A stretch of DNA of 64,000 bases from an uncultured Kiloniellaceae bacterium (lineage in GTDB: Bacteria > Pseudomonadota > Alphaproteobacteria > Kiloniellales > Kiloniellaceae), in NCBI GenBank assembly GCA_947493695.1, contig CANLSF010000001.1, positions 62,001 to 126,000 of the forward strand, read 5' to 3'. A model generated the notes under the pieces. The model was not told where the DNA came from. It did not search any database and saw nothing but the letters and a program-made list of their open reading frames with translations. The translations under genes and the position numbers were made by a program. Below, one piece after another: positions 24,041 to 33,221 of this stretch (the first letter of the stretch is position 1; the number at the start of each line of letters is the position of its first letter).

Positions 24041-26737
24041 TCAGGAACCGCCTCGTACCGTCTTGAGGAATCCCCCGACTTCCTCGTTCAGAGTTTGTGC
24101 CTGGCCGGAAAGCTCCTGCGCGGAGTTCAGGACCTGTGCTGCCAGCTGACCTGTTTCATCGGCAACTTCGGCAACACGCACCATGGTCTGGGTCACTTCA
24201 CCTGTTCCGTTCGCTGCAGTCTGGGTGGAGCGGGCAATTTCCATCGTGGAAGCCTCCTGTTCCTCAACCGCAGCTGTAACGGCAACCATTGTTTCGGTCA
24301 TCTCGAGGATCAGGCCATTGATCTCCTTGACCGACGACACGGCTTCGGTGGTGCCATCCTGGACAGCAGCGATCTGCTGCGTGATTTCCTCAGTCGCTTT
24401 CGCGGTCTGACTGGCGAGGCTCTTCACTTCACCGGCAACAACCGCAAAGCCCTTGCCGGCATCGCCGGCACGTGCAGCCTCGATGGTGGCATTCAGAGCC
24501 AGCAGATTGGTTTGCTCGGCAATGCCCTGGATCAATTCGATAACCGAACTGATCTTCTCGGATGCATCACTCAACGAAACCACAGCATCATTGGTCGCCT
24601 GCGCCTTCTCGGACGCCGTACGTGCCTTATCCGTGGTCTGATTGATGGAAGAGCTGATCTCGCGGATGGCCGACGTCAGCTGGTCCGCAGCAGCAGCTAC
24701 AGTCTGCACGCTTCCCGACGTCTCTTCAGCCGTGGTACGACCTGTGTCGGAAGCCTGCTTTGTCTGATCCGCAGCGCCACTCATCGAGCCCGAGTTATCT
24801 TCCATGCCTTTCGCCGATGACAGGAGCTGATTGACAATGCCCTGGACCGACTCTTCGAAACGGTCGGCCATGGCCGTCATGGCCTGACGGCGCTCTTCAA
24901 CCGAGCGTTTCTCCATCTCTTCCTGCTCGCTCCGCATGCGCTCCATCTCGGAGGCATTGTCGCGGAACACCACAAGCGCCTTGGCCATGTCGGTAATCTC
25001 ATCACGACCCTTGGCATCGATGTCGACTTTGAGATTACCGGTCGCGACTTCACCCATGCCGCTTGCCAGCCCCACCAGTCGGCGAACAACCTGACGCGAA
25101 ATAAGGAACCAGCCGACGAGTAAGCTACAAGTCACGTTCAGAACCATCATGAGGATCAGCACAAAGCGGCTGCTCTCCATGGCCTCGCGTGCGGTTTCAC
25201 TGCCGTCGGAAGCCTGTTCGCTGGAGGTCGCGACCACTTTATCAACGGCCACCTTCACCGATTCCGCCAGATCGCGGCTATCGGACAGAGACTGATTGGC
25301 GGCAATTTCCGCGCGCAGCAGAGATTCCCGAACCGCGAAGATGCCGGTATCGGGGGCGCCAATGGCTGCAAGTGCGGAAATGGTTTCCACGGCCTGCGCT
25401 TCCAGCTCCGTGCCCATGAAGGCTTTCAGAGCGGTTGCGATCGTGTTGTTTGCCGAGGTATAGCGTTCGCTGATAGCCCCGAGGGAATCGACATCCGGCG
25501 CACCAACTGCTGCACTCAGCAGGCCTGCGGCAAGGTTTACATCAGCCCGCAGCTCAACGAGTGCACGAAGCTCTGCAACATCTTTATTGACGAAATTGGA
25601 GATCGATTCGGTCAACTCGCCCGTCAGATCATCCTTGCCGATTTCGAGATTGAACTCGGCATCGTCAACAACCGGCTCCAGAGCTTTCTCGAAGGTGAAG
25701 CTGAATTCGGTCAACCTCGCCTGAAAGTCCTTACGATCCGTATTGAGCGCCTGCAGTTCCGTGAAGGACAGGGTCTTACTTCTGAATTCCCGCGCCCGCA
25801 GATCAAATGCCGAGTTGTCCCCGTCACCCATGCTGATGAGATCGTTGCCGATAGCGATAACGTTTGCAGCCGCGTCTGTTTCCGGCAAGCCCTGCGCAGA
25901 GGCTTCGATAGAGGCTTTGATCGCCGTGAAGCGCTCGCGCAGCGGAACGAGGTCGTCCTGACTTTTCGCGGCACCGATCTGAACCATCAGGCCAATCAGC
26001 TGATGACCTGCGGCCTTCAGGCTGAGCGCGGATTTCAGAAACTGAACTTCTTTTCCGACCAGCTGCTCGATCACACTCCCAGCTCTTGCGGTAGTTTCTT
26101 CGCTCGAAACCGCAAGCAGGAAGTTTTTGTCATCAACAACCGGCACCACGAAATTCAGGAAATTCTCATGAGCGGCCTGAAGATCGCGATTGATCGTATC
26201 TGCCTGCTCACGAAAGCCCTCGCGCTCGTTGACTCGCTCACTTAGACTTCCCAGCGATGTTCGCAGTTCATCTACCAGTTCTTTGAGTTCTGCGCGGCGG
26301 TCATCATCGAGAATGCCAGCGCGCAAGCCTTCCAGCGCCTCAAGTCTCTCTTCGATGACAGTGTTTATCTGTGCCCGTTCTGCAGCAGAGTGAGCGTTCA
26401 AAAGGGCCGGCGCGGTCGCAGCCAAGGCTGCGCTCTCGGCGGACATGCCCATTGAATTCATAATGCCGACGACCGAGGTTTGCGTCAGCGCATCGAGTGT
26501 TGTTCGAACCCGCTCGAAGGTCAGCAGCGTCATCGAGGCCGCGACCAGCGTGATGAGGGTAATTGCCCCCAGTGCCAGATATAGCTTCTGCCCAATACCG
26601 AATTTCTTTTCAGCCCCGGTTCCCTTGGAAACCGGCTTTACCGATGTCTCTTTAGCTTCAGTACCCGTCGTTGACTTGCCCGACTTGCGTCCCAGGCTCA
26701 AACCGTCTTTGACGAAACCCATCATTTTAGCACTCAT
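24041..26737 (-). CDS. Methyl-accepting chemotaxis protein with large periplasmic domain
   Basis: An 898-residue chemoreceptor. A 50-residue charged cytoplasmic N-terminus precedes TM1 (about 51-74, [20 protein letters not shown]). A helical periplasmic domain of about 450 residues, roughly twice the usual size, ends at TM2 (about 522-545, [19 protein letters not shown]). HAMP follows ([19 protein letters not shown]), then the signalling domain with hairpin tip [20 protein letters not shown] and [13 protein letters not shown]. It should signal through CheW/CheA to the flagellar motor. The adjacent upstream gene on the same strand encodes a periplasmic amino-acid-binding protein, which may be a ligand partner. 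Confidence 0.95.
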   Translation of the reverse strand: MSAKMMGFVKDGLSLGRKSGKSTTGTEAKETSVKPVSKGTGAEKKFGIGQKLYLALGAITLITLVAASMTLLTFERVRTTLDALTQTSVVGIMNSMGMSAESAALAATAPALLNAHSAAERAQINTVIEERLEALEGLRAGILDDDRRAELKELVDELRTSLGSLSERVNEREGFREQADTINRDLQAAHENFLNFVVPVVDDKNFLLAVSSEETTARAGSVIEQLVGKEVQFLKSALSLKAAGHQLIGLMVQIGAAKSQDDLVPLRERFTAIKASIEASAQGLPETDAAANVIAIGNDLISMGDGDNSAFDLRAREFRSKTLSFTELQALNTDRKDFQARLTEFSFTFEKALEPVVDDAEFNLEIGKDDLTGELTESISNFVNKDVAELRALVELRADVNLAAGLLSAAVGAPDVDSLGAISERYTSANNTIATALKAFMGTELEAQAVETISALAAIGAPDTGIFAVRESLLRAEIAANQSLSDSRDLAESVKVAVDKVVATSSEQASDGSETAREAMESSRFVLILMMVLNVTCSLLVGWFLISRQVVRRLVGLASGMGEVATGNLKVDIDAKGRDEITDMAKALVVFRDNASEMERMRSEQEEMEKRSVEERRQAMTAMADRFEESVQGIVNQLLSSAKGMEDNSGSMSGAADQTKQASDTGRTTAEETSGSVQTVAAAADQLTSAIREISSSINQTTDKARTASEKAQATNDAVVSLSDASEKISSVIELIQGIAEQTNLLALNATIEAARAGDAGKGFAVVAGEVKSLASQTAKATEEITQQIAAVQDGTTEAVSSVKEINGLILEMTETMVAVTAAVEEQEASTMEIARSTQTAANGTGEVTQTMVRVAEVADETGQLAAQVLNSAQELSGQAQTLNEEVGGFLKTVRGGS

Positions 26738-26765
26738 CCTGAAGCTCCACCTCGCAGGAAAACAA

Positions 26766-26791
26766 CCCGGGTGACCGAATGGTCACCCGGG
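26766..26791 (-). terminator. Rho-independent terminator after the binding-protein gene
   Basis: CCCGGGTGACC (26766-26776) and GGTCACCCGGG (26781-26791) form a perfect 11-bp stem with a four-base loop. On the minus strand TTGTTTT follows, so it ends transcription of the binding-protein gene before the chemoreceptor gene. Confidence 0.8.
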
Positions 26792-26804
26792 CAAACACTT
26801 CGAT

Positions 26805-27965
26805 TTAACGGGTCAAGGTCTCAACAGCCTTGAAGCTCCCGTCAGGCTGGATCACCGTCAGGAAGACGTTGTCCATGCCCTGGTTGTCGCCGTTGCCGTA
26901 GTTCAGCGTAGCGCCACCCAGATCGAACGCACCTGTGCCGTAAACCGAGCTCAGGAAGTTCTCGCGCGACAGTTCCTTGCCGGCTTTCTGCAGGGCCATG
27001 ATCGTCAGACGGCCGACCATGTAACCTTCCAGGGATACGAAACCAGGCTTCAGCGAAGGATCGTATGCCTTCAGAGCTTTCTGGTAATCGGCAACCAGAG
27101 GAATGTTGGTGTCCTGCGGGAAGGGCACGACCTGGCTGATGACAACGCCTTCACCCTGATCGCCCAGCTCATTTGCAAGAGCCGTGGAACCAACGAAGGA
27201 AATGGTCACGAAAACCGGATCCATCTTGAGCTTCTTGGACAGCTTAACGAACTCAGCAAGCGGCTTGTAAGCGCCGACCATGACGACAGCTTCAGGCTCG
27301 GCCTTACGGATTTCCAGCAGAGCGGACTTCACAGCAACGGTGTTACGCTTGTAGGTGCCTTCGGCAACCAGCGACATGCCGCGGGCTTCCAGAGCCTTCT
27401 TCACGCCGGACAGACCAACACGGCCAAAACCGTCATCCTGATACAGAATGGCAACCTTCTTGATGCCGAGATCTTCGGTCAGATGCTTGATCCAGGTTTC
27501 GGTTTCCTGGTCGTAAGTCGCACGCACGTTGATAACGTTGCTGTTGTCCGGGCTACGCAGGAAACCTGCTCCGGTGAACGGACCGATGAAAGGAACGCCA
27601 GCTTCCGTCGCAATCGGCTGCGTTGCCTTCGACGTCGGCGTACCGACTGCACCGATCAGAGCAAAAACGTTGTCCTGCTCGATCAGCTGACGGGTGTTGG
27701 CGATCGAACGATCGGGCTCGTAGCCATCGTCCATGTGCTTGACTTCAAGCTGACGACCATGAACACCACCGGCCTCGTTGACTTCTTTGAAAGCAGCCAT
27801 CAGGCCCTGGTTCATGCCGGTGCCAAGTGCGGCAGCGGGTCCACCAAAAGCGGCCGACTGACCCATGATGATGCGGTCAGCCGAGACACCAGGTGTTTCG
27901 GCGGATACGGCGCCAACACCGGCGAGAAGACCGGCAGCCGCGAGAGGTACAAGGATTTTCTTCAT
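26805..27965 (-). CDS. Branched-chain amino acid-type ABC substrate-binding protein (orphan)
   Basis: A 386-residue type I periplasmic binding protein with signal peptide ILVPLAAAGLLAGVGAVSAE. The mature part has IIMGQSAAFGGPAAALGTGMN, VNEAGGVHGRQLEVKHMDDG, NVFALIGAVGTPTSKA and AILYQDDGFGRVGLSGVKKAL, typical of LivK/HAAT and related sensors for amino acids or aromatic acids. No LivHMGF transport genes are nearby, so it is an orphan. It ends at a strong terminator and the next gene on the same strand is a chemoreceptor. Ligand unknown. Confidence 0.92.
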   Translation of the reverse strand: MKKILVPLAAAGLLAGVGAVSAETPGVSADRIIMGQSAAFGGPAAALGTGMNQGLMAAFKEVNEAGGVHGRQLEVKHMDDGYEPDRSIANTRQLIEQDNVFALIGAVGTPTSKATQPIATEAGVPFIGPFTGAGFLRSPDNSNVINVRATYDQETETWIKHLTEDLGIKKVAILYQDDGFGRVGLSGVKKALEARGMSLVAEGTYKRNTVAVKSALLEIRKAEPEAVVMVGAYKPLAEFVKLSKKLKMDPVFVTISFVGSTALANELGDQGEGVVISQVVPFPQDTNIPLVADYQKALKAYDPSLKPGFVSLEGYMVGRLTIMALQKAGKELSRENFLSSVYGTGAFDLGGATLNYGNGDNQGMDNVFLTVIQPDGSFKAVETLTR

Positions 27966-28062
27966 AGACTATCTCCAATTGTTGGTTCACCCCCCGCTTC
28001 GGTGGATGATTGCCAAGTAACGCAACAAGAACCGTCATGCGTAGTGGCTTCTGCTTGCCCCC

Positions 28063-28097
28063 CACTTCACCTGCTTGTTCCACCTCGAGGTGAAGTG
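28063..28097. promoter_or_regulatory. Nested palindromes upstream of the binding-protein gene
   Basis: CACTTCACCT (28063-28072) and AGGTGAAGTG (28088-28097) are perfect inverted repeats. The right arm overlaps a 12-bp palindrome CACCTCGAGGTG (28081-28092). The cluster lies about 100 bases before the minus-strand start at 27965 and suggests a cooperative operator. Confidence 0.45.
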
Positions 28098-28282
28098 CCT
28101 GCTTTGCCTACACTTGCTCCTTGATCGCCTTTTAAGCAAAATCAGAGGTTTAATCTGTGGAGAACAAAAACGTTGACGCACATATGGATTTGCCGCTTCA
28201 GACTTCAGTAAATTATTGTTTTCCTACACTTCGAATCTTCGATCAGAATTCACACAAATCTCGTCGTATTTTCTTAAATCGC

Positions 28283-28338
28283 AGTTAATTTAACTCTTAA
28301 AAGTAGATTACAACTGACACTCTACTTGTTGTTACAAG
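28283..28338. promoter_or_regulatory. AT-rich divergent spacer with two small palindromes
   Basis: AGTTAATTTAACT (28283-28295) is a perfect odd palindrome, and CTTGT-TGTT-ACAAG (28325-28338) is an inverted repeat. They sit in the 569-base AT-rich spacer between the orphan binding protein and the IclR-type regulator, where both promoters must lie. Nothing else was recognised in this spacer beyond the nested palindromes at 28063-28097. Confidence 0.3.
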
Positions 28339-28534
28339 CACACTTCAGGTTCGAGTTTCTTCTATCTCGTTGTAATTATATCGTTTCTCTAAAGGGCGGT
28401 TCCGCCGGGACGAATCACTTCTGGCAATCACGACGATCATAAGATACCGCTATCCAGGCCCTTGTTAACCGAACGGCATGTCGGAATGGGGTGGACGAGC
28501 GCATAACAATGAACACTTCTGATAGGGACAGGGG

Positions 28535-29398
28535 ATGGCAAAGGGTCCAGTTTCCCAGAAACGCCGCAACGAACGTGAAAAGGCCGCCCTGACTACGGAT
28601 CGCTCTGCACGCCGCCGTAGTGGTCAGGTACAATCGCTTGCGCGCGCCATCTCGCTTCTTAACGCCCTGACGGACGAAGACTATGGGTTGAGCTTGAGCG
28701 ATCTGGCGCAAAAGGTAGGACTTGCGCCTTCGACCACGCATCGACTGCTGACGACCTTGCAGGAAGAACGTTTTGTCCGGTTCGATCTGGAACGGAACGT
28801 CTGGCTCGTTGGGGTTCAGGCCTTTGTCGTTGGCAATGCTTTTGTAAGATCGCGCGACCTTATCGCCATGTCCCGGCCACATATGCGTAATCTGATGGAA
28901 GACAGCAGCGAAACCGTCAATCTGGCGGTCGAGGACCAGGGAGAAGCCATCTACCTGGGGCAGGTCGAGTGCAGGCAGATGATGCGGGCGATCGCCAAGC
29001 CCGGCGGCCGGGTTGCCTTGCATTGCTCCGGGGTCGGCAAAGCTCTGCTGTCAGGGTTGCCGGACACGGAAGTGACCAGGATCGTTCAACGCCGGGGCCT
29101 TGGGCGCTTCACGGAGAAAACCATCGACACACCGGCAAAGCTGCGGCAGGCGCTCAGCCTCGCCAGACAGCAGGGCTATGCGTTCGATGACGAGGAGAAT
29201 GCCATCGGTCTGCGCTGCGTCGCTTCGGTCATCTATGACGAGTACGGGCATCCCCTGGCCGGAATTTCCTTGTCCGGCCCGACAGCGAGGTTAACCGACG
29301 AGCGGGTACCGGTATTGGGCGCGATGATCGTCAAAGCCGCCGCAGATATTACAACGGCCCTCGGTGGCGCTAAGCCTGACTTCGCCAGTCACAGCTGA
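28535..29398 (+). CDS. IclR-family transcriptional regulator
   Basis: A 287-residue protein. A 30-residue basic N-terminal extension precedes the winged helix (SLARAISLLNALTDEDYGLSLSDLAQKVGLAPSTTHRLLTTLQ). The effector domain has VNLAVEDQGEAIYLGQVECRQMMR, GGRVALHCSGVGKALLSGLPD and the C-terminal VIYDEYGHPLAGISLSGP. IclR proteins control acid and aromatic catabolism; the target here may be the divergent orphan binding protein, by position only. Confidence 0.93.
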   Translation: MAKGPVSQKRRNEREKAALTTDRSARRRSGQVQSLARAISLLNALTDEDYGLSLSDLAQKVGLAPSTTHRLLTTLQEERFVRFDLERNVWLVGVQAFVVGNAFVRSRDLIAMSRPHMRNLMEDSSETVNLAVEDQGEAIYLGQVECRQMMRAIAKPGGRVALHCSGVGKALLSGLPDTEVTRIVQRRGLGRFTEKTIDTPAKLRQALSLARQQGYAFDDEENAIGLRCVASVIYDEYGHPLAGISLSGPTARLTDERVPVLGAMIVKAAADITTALGGAKPDFASHS

Positions 29399-29411
29399 AA
29401 TCAGTGTCTCG

Positions 29412-29437
29412 CTGAAGCCCGTACCCCACCGCTTCAG
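29412..29437. terminator. Weak hairpin between convergent IclR and anti-sigma genes
   Basis: CTGAAGC (29412-29418) and GCTTCAG (29431-29437) are perfect seven-base arms with a 12-base loop, spanning the gap between two convergent stop codons. No T-run follows; it is a weak terminator candidate. Confidence 0.3.
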
Positions 29438-29988
29438 GCCGCTTGACGAATAAACACCAATCCGCCCTTTTCGCTGGTAACGGCTTCGTGCCGGGTACCG
29501 GCCTGCGCAACATGATAATCGCCCGCATGCAGTTGAAGATCGCCGATGATCATATCCCCTTCGATGATCATGCATTCTTCAACGCCACTGTGATCGTGGG
29601 CCGGATAGCAGGCACCAGGCGCCAGCTTCAACAACAGTGACCTCTGGCCGCAGACCTGATCGACATGCAGGATCTTCCATTCGACCCCAGGGCCGATTTC
29701 GGACCACTCCCCCCGACCTGCCCGGATCGTCATGGTGGATTGAGGATCAAGCGCATCGATCCGGGCATCGATTTTGTCCCATAGGCCATCCGGCGGACCG
29801 GCAGCACCCTGATCATTCCCAAGGCCGGCCAGACGCTCTTCCCACTCCTGAACGGCCGCCCGCAGCAAAGGCTCGGTCTCGAGACGCGCGCCGAACTCGG
29901 CACGCGCATCGCCTTCGAGTGTCCCCAGCACATACTCGGCCGCGCGCTGATCCGTTTCGCTGTCTAAAGATCTGCTAGTCTTACTCAT
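29434..29988 (-). CDS. Cupin-domain anti-sigma factor with RskA-like N-terminus
   Basis: A 184-residue protein. The N-terminal 60 residues contain AAEYVLGTLEGDARAEFGARLETEPLLR in part, the helical pattern of RskA-type sigma-binding domains, and lack the H-x3-C-x2-C zinc site of ChrR. The C-terminal half is a ChrR-like cupin: PAHDHSGVEECMIIEG and HAGDYHVAQAGTRHE, with the metal-binding histidines and glutamate present. It overlaps the sigma factor gene by ATGA, so it should hold the sigma factor inactive and release it on an oxidative or photo-oxidative signal sensed by the cupin. The signal is inferred from ChrR. Confidence 0.85.
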   Translation of the reverse strand: MSKTSRSLDSETDQRAAEYVLGTLEGDARAEFGARLETEPLLRAAVQEWEERLAGLGNDQGAAGPPDGLWDKIDARIDALDPQSTMTIRAGRGEWSEIGPGVEWKILHVDQVCGQRSLLLKLAPGACYPAHDHSGVEECMIIEGDMIIGDLQLHAGDYHVAQAGTRHEAVTSEKGGLVFIRQAA

Positions 29989-30650
29989 GTCTCGAGACCA
30001 TCTTTCATAGACTTCAACCCGCGCCGCACCCAGCTTTTTGCCGTTCCCAGGGGCACGTCCATCGCCTGCGCAAGCTCTTCGTGGGTATAACCGTAACGAT
30101 AGGCCAACAGAATTGCACGTCGATGATCTGGCTTCAGATCATTCAGGACTTTACGGACGGACATCGCGTTTACAATTGTCCCATCGCCATCCTGAAAGGC
30201 CGGATCGCCACGGGCATCAGACTTGGAAGCGCAATTCTCCAGATCAAATTCGGGCGTTTGAGCCGGTGCGGCTGTATCCACCCCGCGGGAGCGGTCGGAC
30301 CTGATCCGGTCAATCGCGCGGTAGCGGGCGATGGAGGCGATCCAGGCCAGCGGCTTGCCGCGCGAGGATTGGAAGCGGTCAGCGCGCTGCCAGAGCAGCA
30401 CATAGCACTCCTGTGTTACATCCTCTGCCAAATCCCGGCTACGAAGAATCTTAAGAACGATACCGAATACAATGCGCGATGTCTTATCATAGACTGCGCG
30501 AAAGGCAGCCCTGTCACCCGATGCCACACGTTCAATCAGAGCTTCGAGCGAAGCCTCCGCTTCTGCCGGCTTATCTCTAGCCGGTCGCTCCCTCGCAACC
30601 ACCGCCGCCTTTTGCGGTGCCTTTACTCCAAGATCTGAACCCACGTCCAT
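29985..30650 (-). CDS. ECF RNA polymerase sigma factor
   Basis: A 221-residue protein from the ATG at 30650, chosen because GGGAG lies five bases upstream; an in-frame start at 30812, also with a GGAG, would add an unusual 54-residue leader. Region 2 spans AFRAVYDKTSRIVFGIVLKI to RYRAIDRIRSDRSRG and region 4 spans LKPDHRRAILLAYRYGYTHEELA to GTAKSWVRRGL. It is co-translated with the cupin anti-sigma factor. The cytochrome c and Tat-exported ferritin-like genes upstream on the same strand probably belong to its regulon and operon. Confidence 0.9.
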   Translation of the reverse strand: MDVGSDLGVKAPQKAAVVARERPARDKPAEAEASLEALIERVASGDRAAFRAVYDKTSRIVFGIVLKILRSRDLAEDVTQECYVLLWQRADRFQSSRGKPLAWIASIARYRAIDRIRSDRSRGVDTAAPAQTPEFDLENCASKSDARGDPAFQDGDGTIVNAMSVRKVLNDLKPDHRRAILLAYRYGYTHEELAQAMDVPLGTAKSWVRRGLKSMKDGLET

Positions 30651-30815
30651 CAAGCTCCCGCCGGTTGGATTTTTCTTGAACCCGCAGTTTGACGATATTA
30701 CATCAGCCAACTCCTGCTGAATGATACGTGCCACCGGCGCGGATGGATTTGTGAGGGGGTGCAGCGCTGCTCTGTTCACTGCGCTGAAGGCGACGATACC
30801 AGACTTGATCATGGC

Positions 30816-31250
30816 TTAGTCTCCACCTGATTCAGTAGAGGTACCACCGGGGTTCTCCGGGGCGGAGTTACCGGCCTGTCCGGCAAGCCGTTTAAAGAAC
30901 GCAATAATATCCGCGCGATCTTCCGCCTTACGCAGCCGATACCCCATCTTCTGACCGGGGACCAGAGCCTGCGGGTTGGCCAACCAACGATCAAGCGAGA
31001 CTTCATCCCAGCGAAAGTCCGCCTGCGCGAGAGCGCGCGAATAGACGTAACCATCCTGCGATCCGGCCGTGCGCCCAAACACATTCAGATGACGCGGGCC
31101 GACACGGTTCTTTTCAATGGAATGGCAGGCACCGCAACGGCTTTCGTAGATCTCTGCCCCGCGCTGCGCATCGGCGGCGGTTGCAGGCGCATTCAGCGTC
31201 TGCAGAAACGTTGCCGTAACCAACAGACCCGCAAAATATTTGATCCCCAT
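30816..31250 (-). CDS. Periplasmic class I cytochrome c
   Basis: A 144-residue protein from the ATG at 31250, preceded by AGGA at seven bases. It has a signal peptide (FAGLLVTATFLQTLNAPATAA) and one haem site C39-G-A-C42-H43. The pattern GPRHLNVFGRTAG and PGQKMGYRLRKAEDRADIIAF matches cytochrome c2/c550, with M in QKMGYRL as the likely sixth haem ligand. It could pass electrons in the periplasm. It lies between the ferritin-like gene and the sigma factor gene on the same strand. Confidence 0.92.
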   Translation of the reverse strand: MGIKYFAGLLVTATFLQTLNAPATAADAQRGAEIYESRCGACHSIEKNRVGPRHLNVFGRTAGSQDGYVYSRALAQADFRWDEVSLDRWLANPQALVPGQKMGYRLRKAEDRADIIAFFKRLAGQAGNSAPENPGGTSTESGGD

Positions 31251-31424
31251 GAAGTATTCCTCACGCCTGCTTTCGTTTTCTCTCGTGGTCCGATGAAAAG
31301 AGACAGGCTCTGAAAACAAAAAAGAAACAAAGACACCGTCCGGGAAATTTCCTGAACAGTGGCTTCGCTTTTAAAGTGGAGGGTTAGTTCTGTCAGGGAG
31401 AGCCAACCTCGCCCCGACCTGGCT

Positions 31425-32024
31425 CTAGGCGCCGAAACTCAACGCATTTGCGGGCAGACTCTCGCCCAGCGCGGAAGCCAACACAGTCCAGTGCATGGTT
31501 TCATCAGCGGCCAATCGCCCGGAGACCTGCGCGAGATCCGGATCCAGAAACGCGGGAATGACGCCGAGATACGCATTGGCAGCGCCTTTTTCGAGCTTGG
31601 CCGCCAGTCGCAGCACATCAGTTTGATCCTTGAGCCCTCCTGCACCCAACTCCGCGGCGTACTCCTTCAGTGTTTTTGCACCGACGGCCTTGCCGCCGAG
31701 CGATTTGATTGTGCCGATAAGCGCGTCGCGATGCTCCTTATGCTGACTCTGAAACAGAACCGCAGTCTCCAGCACAGGTTTGGCAAGCAAACCGCTTTCA
31801 GCACCGAGCTGGTAGGCGCCGATGGCCTCATGCTCAAGGCCGAGCGCCGTGTTCAGAATAGCCACGTCCTGCGCCGAGTCGCCATGACCGCTGCCCGTTG
31901 CAGCAGTCTTTGCCATCGATTCACAACCGGCAAGCAATGCAACCGCGGTCGCCGAAAGCACCGACTTTCCCGTGCCGCCGAGAAATCTCCGGCGGCCGAT
32001 GTTTAATGTCTCAAGCATATTCAT
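31425..32024 (-). CDS. Tat-exported ferritin-like (DUF892/DUF4142-like helical) protein
   Basis: A 199-residue protein with a twin-arginine signal, RRRFLGGTGKSVLSATAVALLAGC, whose final LAGC may be a lipobox. The mature part is a ferritin-like four-helix bundle: AILNTALGLEHEAIGAYQLG and FQSQHKEHRDALIGTIKSLGG carry E-x2-H and H-x2-H/E iron-ligand patterns, with a further ADETMHWTVLASALGE near the C-terminus. Tat export implies folding, probably with a metal centre, before secretion. AGGAG precedes the ATG. It heads the operon with cytochrome c and the sigma/anti-sigma pair. Exact function is unknown; a role in peroxide or iron handling is likely. Confidence 0.82.
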   Translation of the reverse strand: MNMLETLNIGRRRFLGGTGKSVLSATAVALLAGCESMAKTAATGSGHGDSAQDVAILNTALGLEHEAIGAYQLGAESGLLAKPVLETAVLFQSQHKEHRDALIGTIKSLGGKAVGAKTLKEYAAELGAGGLKDQTDVLRLAAKLEKGAANAYLGVIPAFLDPDLAQVSGRLAADETMHWTVLASALGESLPANALSFGA

Positions 32025-32046
32025 TTCTCTCCTGGGTCATAAAAAT

Positions 32047-32070
32047 CTTGGGAAGTGCGCACTTCTCAAG
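32047..32070. promoter_or_regulatory. 24-bp near-perfect palindrome before the ferritin-like operon
   Basis: Centred on GAAGTGCGCACTTC (32052-32065), the symmetry extends to CTTG/CAAG at the ends with a single mismatched pair at 32051/32066. It lies 23 bases upstream of the ferritin-like start and 175 bases from the divergent LysR gene. Length and quality suggest a dimeric repressor site. Confidence 0.6.
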
Positions 32071-32244
32071 TCATTACGTTGAGCCTTCGGGAAACGGATG
32101 CAGCAGTGAGAAATAAAAACTCCAGCCCTTCAGTCCGACGGCAACCCCAATCGAACAGGACGCTATTGACCGGACCGGTAATCGAGCTTCCAATACGGCG
32201 TTCGATCGATCAGGAACGCAAAACACCTTGAGAGAACAAGCCGA

Positions 32245-33171
32245 ATGCCGCGCCAGTATTATGAACTTCCATCCCTGACCAGCCTTGCGGCTTTCGAGGC
32301 TTCGGCGCGGCATTTGAGTTTTAAGCGCGCCGCCCACGAGCTCAATGTGACCCCGGGCGCGGTCAGCCGGCAGATCAAGGCCCTGGAGGCCGATATCGGC
32401 TTGCCCTTGTTCCAGCGGGTTCATCGGGGTGTGGTTCTCACGGCGGACGGCACCAAGCTCTACAACATCCTGGCGCAGGGCTTCAGTCAGATATCCCAGA
32501 CCTATCAGGACATCCGAAACAAAGAGGGTCGCGCCTCGGTCACGATCGGTGCAACGACGGCCTTTGCGTCGTTATGGCTGATGCCGCGCCTGGGCGCGTT
32601 CTCGCGGGCACACCCGGAAATCGCCCTGAATCACGTGATCGCCGACCGGGCCCATGAACTGCGCACCTCCGAGGTCGACATCCGCGTGCGTTACGGCAAA
32701 GGCGTCTGGCCAGACGAGCGCGCGATCAAACTCTTCGATGATCGCATCTATCCGGTCTGCGGCGCCGACTTTGCCAGGGCGCATCCAACTTCGGATCTCG
32801 AAGGGATCACTGACCTTCCCCTCCTGATCATGGATGGTGTAGATCCTGAGTGGACTGACTGGACCGAGTGGCTGCAGCGTCTGGGTCAGACGACGACCAA
32901 CCTCGACACCCGCCGTTTCAATAACTACTTCATCGCGCTTCAGGCTGCGCAGGACAATCTCGGTGTCGCGCTGGGGTGGAACAGTCTGGTGAAACCACTT
33001 ATCGACTCAGGAAGACTCGTACGTCTGAGCGAACTGGAAATCACGTCGCCCGGTGCCTTCTATATTACCGCCAACACCAACCGGAATCTGACCGGGCATG
33101 GCCAGGTTCTCATGGACTGGTTACTCCAGAGCACGGAAGAGGCTACACCCCGAAGAGCCACAGACACCTGA
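32245..33171 (+). CDS. LysR-family regulator (GcvA-like), probable controller of the Rieske oxygenase
   Basis: A 308-residue protein. The DNA-binding domain reads SLTSLAAFEASARHLSFKRA then AAHELNVTPGAVSRQIKALE. The effector domain has TTAFASLWLMPRLGAFSRAHP, the GcvA-branch pattern. It lies upstream of and on the same strand as the Rieske oxygenase gene, with direct repeats in the spacer. Control of betaine or carnitine demethylation is inferred from context. Confidence 0.9.
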   Translation: MPRQYYELPSLTSLAAFEASARHLSFKRAAHELNVTPGAVSRQIKALEADIGLPLFQRVHRGVVLTADGTKLYNILAQGFSQISQTYQDIRNKEGRASVTIGATTAFASLWLMPRLGAFSRAHPEIALNHVIADRAHELRTSEVDIRVRYGKGVWPDERAIKLFDDRIYPVCGADFARAHPTSDLEGITDLPLLIMDGVDPEWTDWTEWLQRLGQTTTNLDTRRFNNYFIALQAAQDNLGVALGWNSLVKPLIDSGRLVRLSELEITSPGAFYITANTNRNLTGHGQVLMDWLLQSTEEATPRRATDT

Positions 33172-33191
33172 CCGATATTGCCTCGATTGAC

Positions 33192-33221
33192 TTCAAATCA
33201 CTTTTGTTGATTTCAAATCAC
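33192..33221. repeat. Two direct repeats TTCAAATCAC spaced 20 bp apart
   Basis: Identical decamers at 33192-33201 and 33212-33221, two helical turns apart, about 130 bases before the Rieske oxygenase start. The spacing places both on the same DNA face, as in tandem activator sites. Confidence 0.5.

Noticed and set aside
23993-24820. 275-residue plus-strand frame rich in Gly, Ser and Leu
   Set aside because: It lies antisense to the signalling domain of the chemoreceptor, whose motifs are unmistakable.
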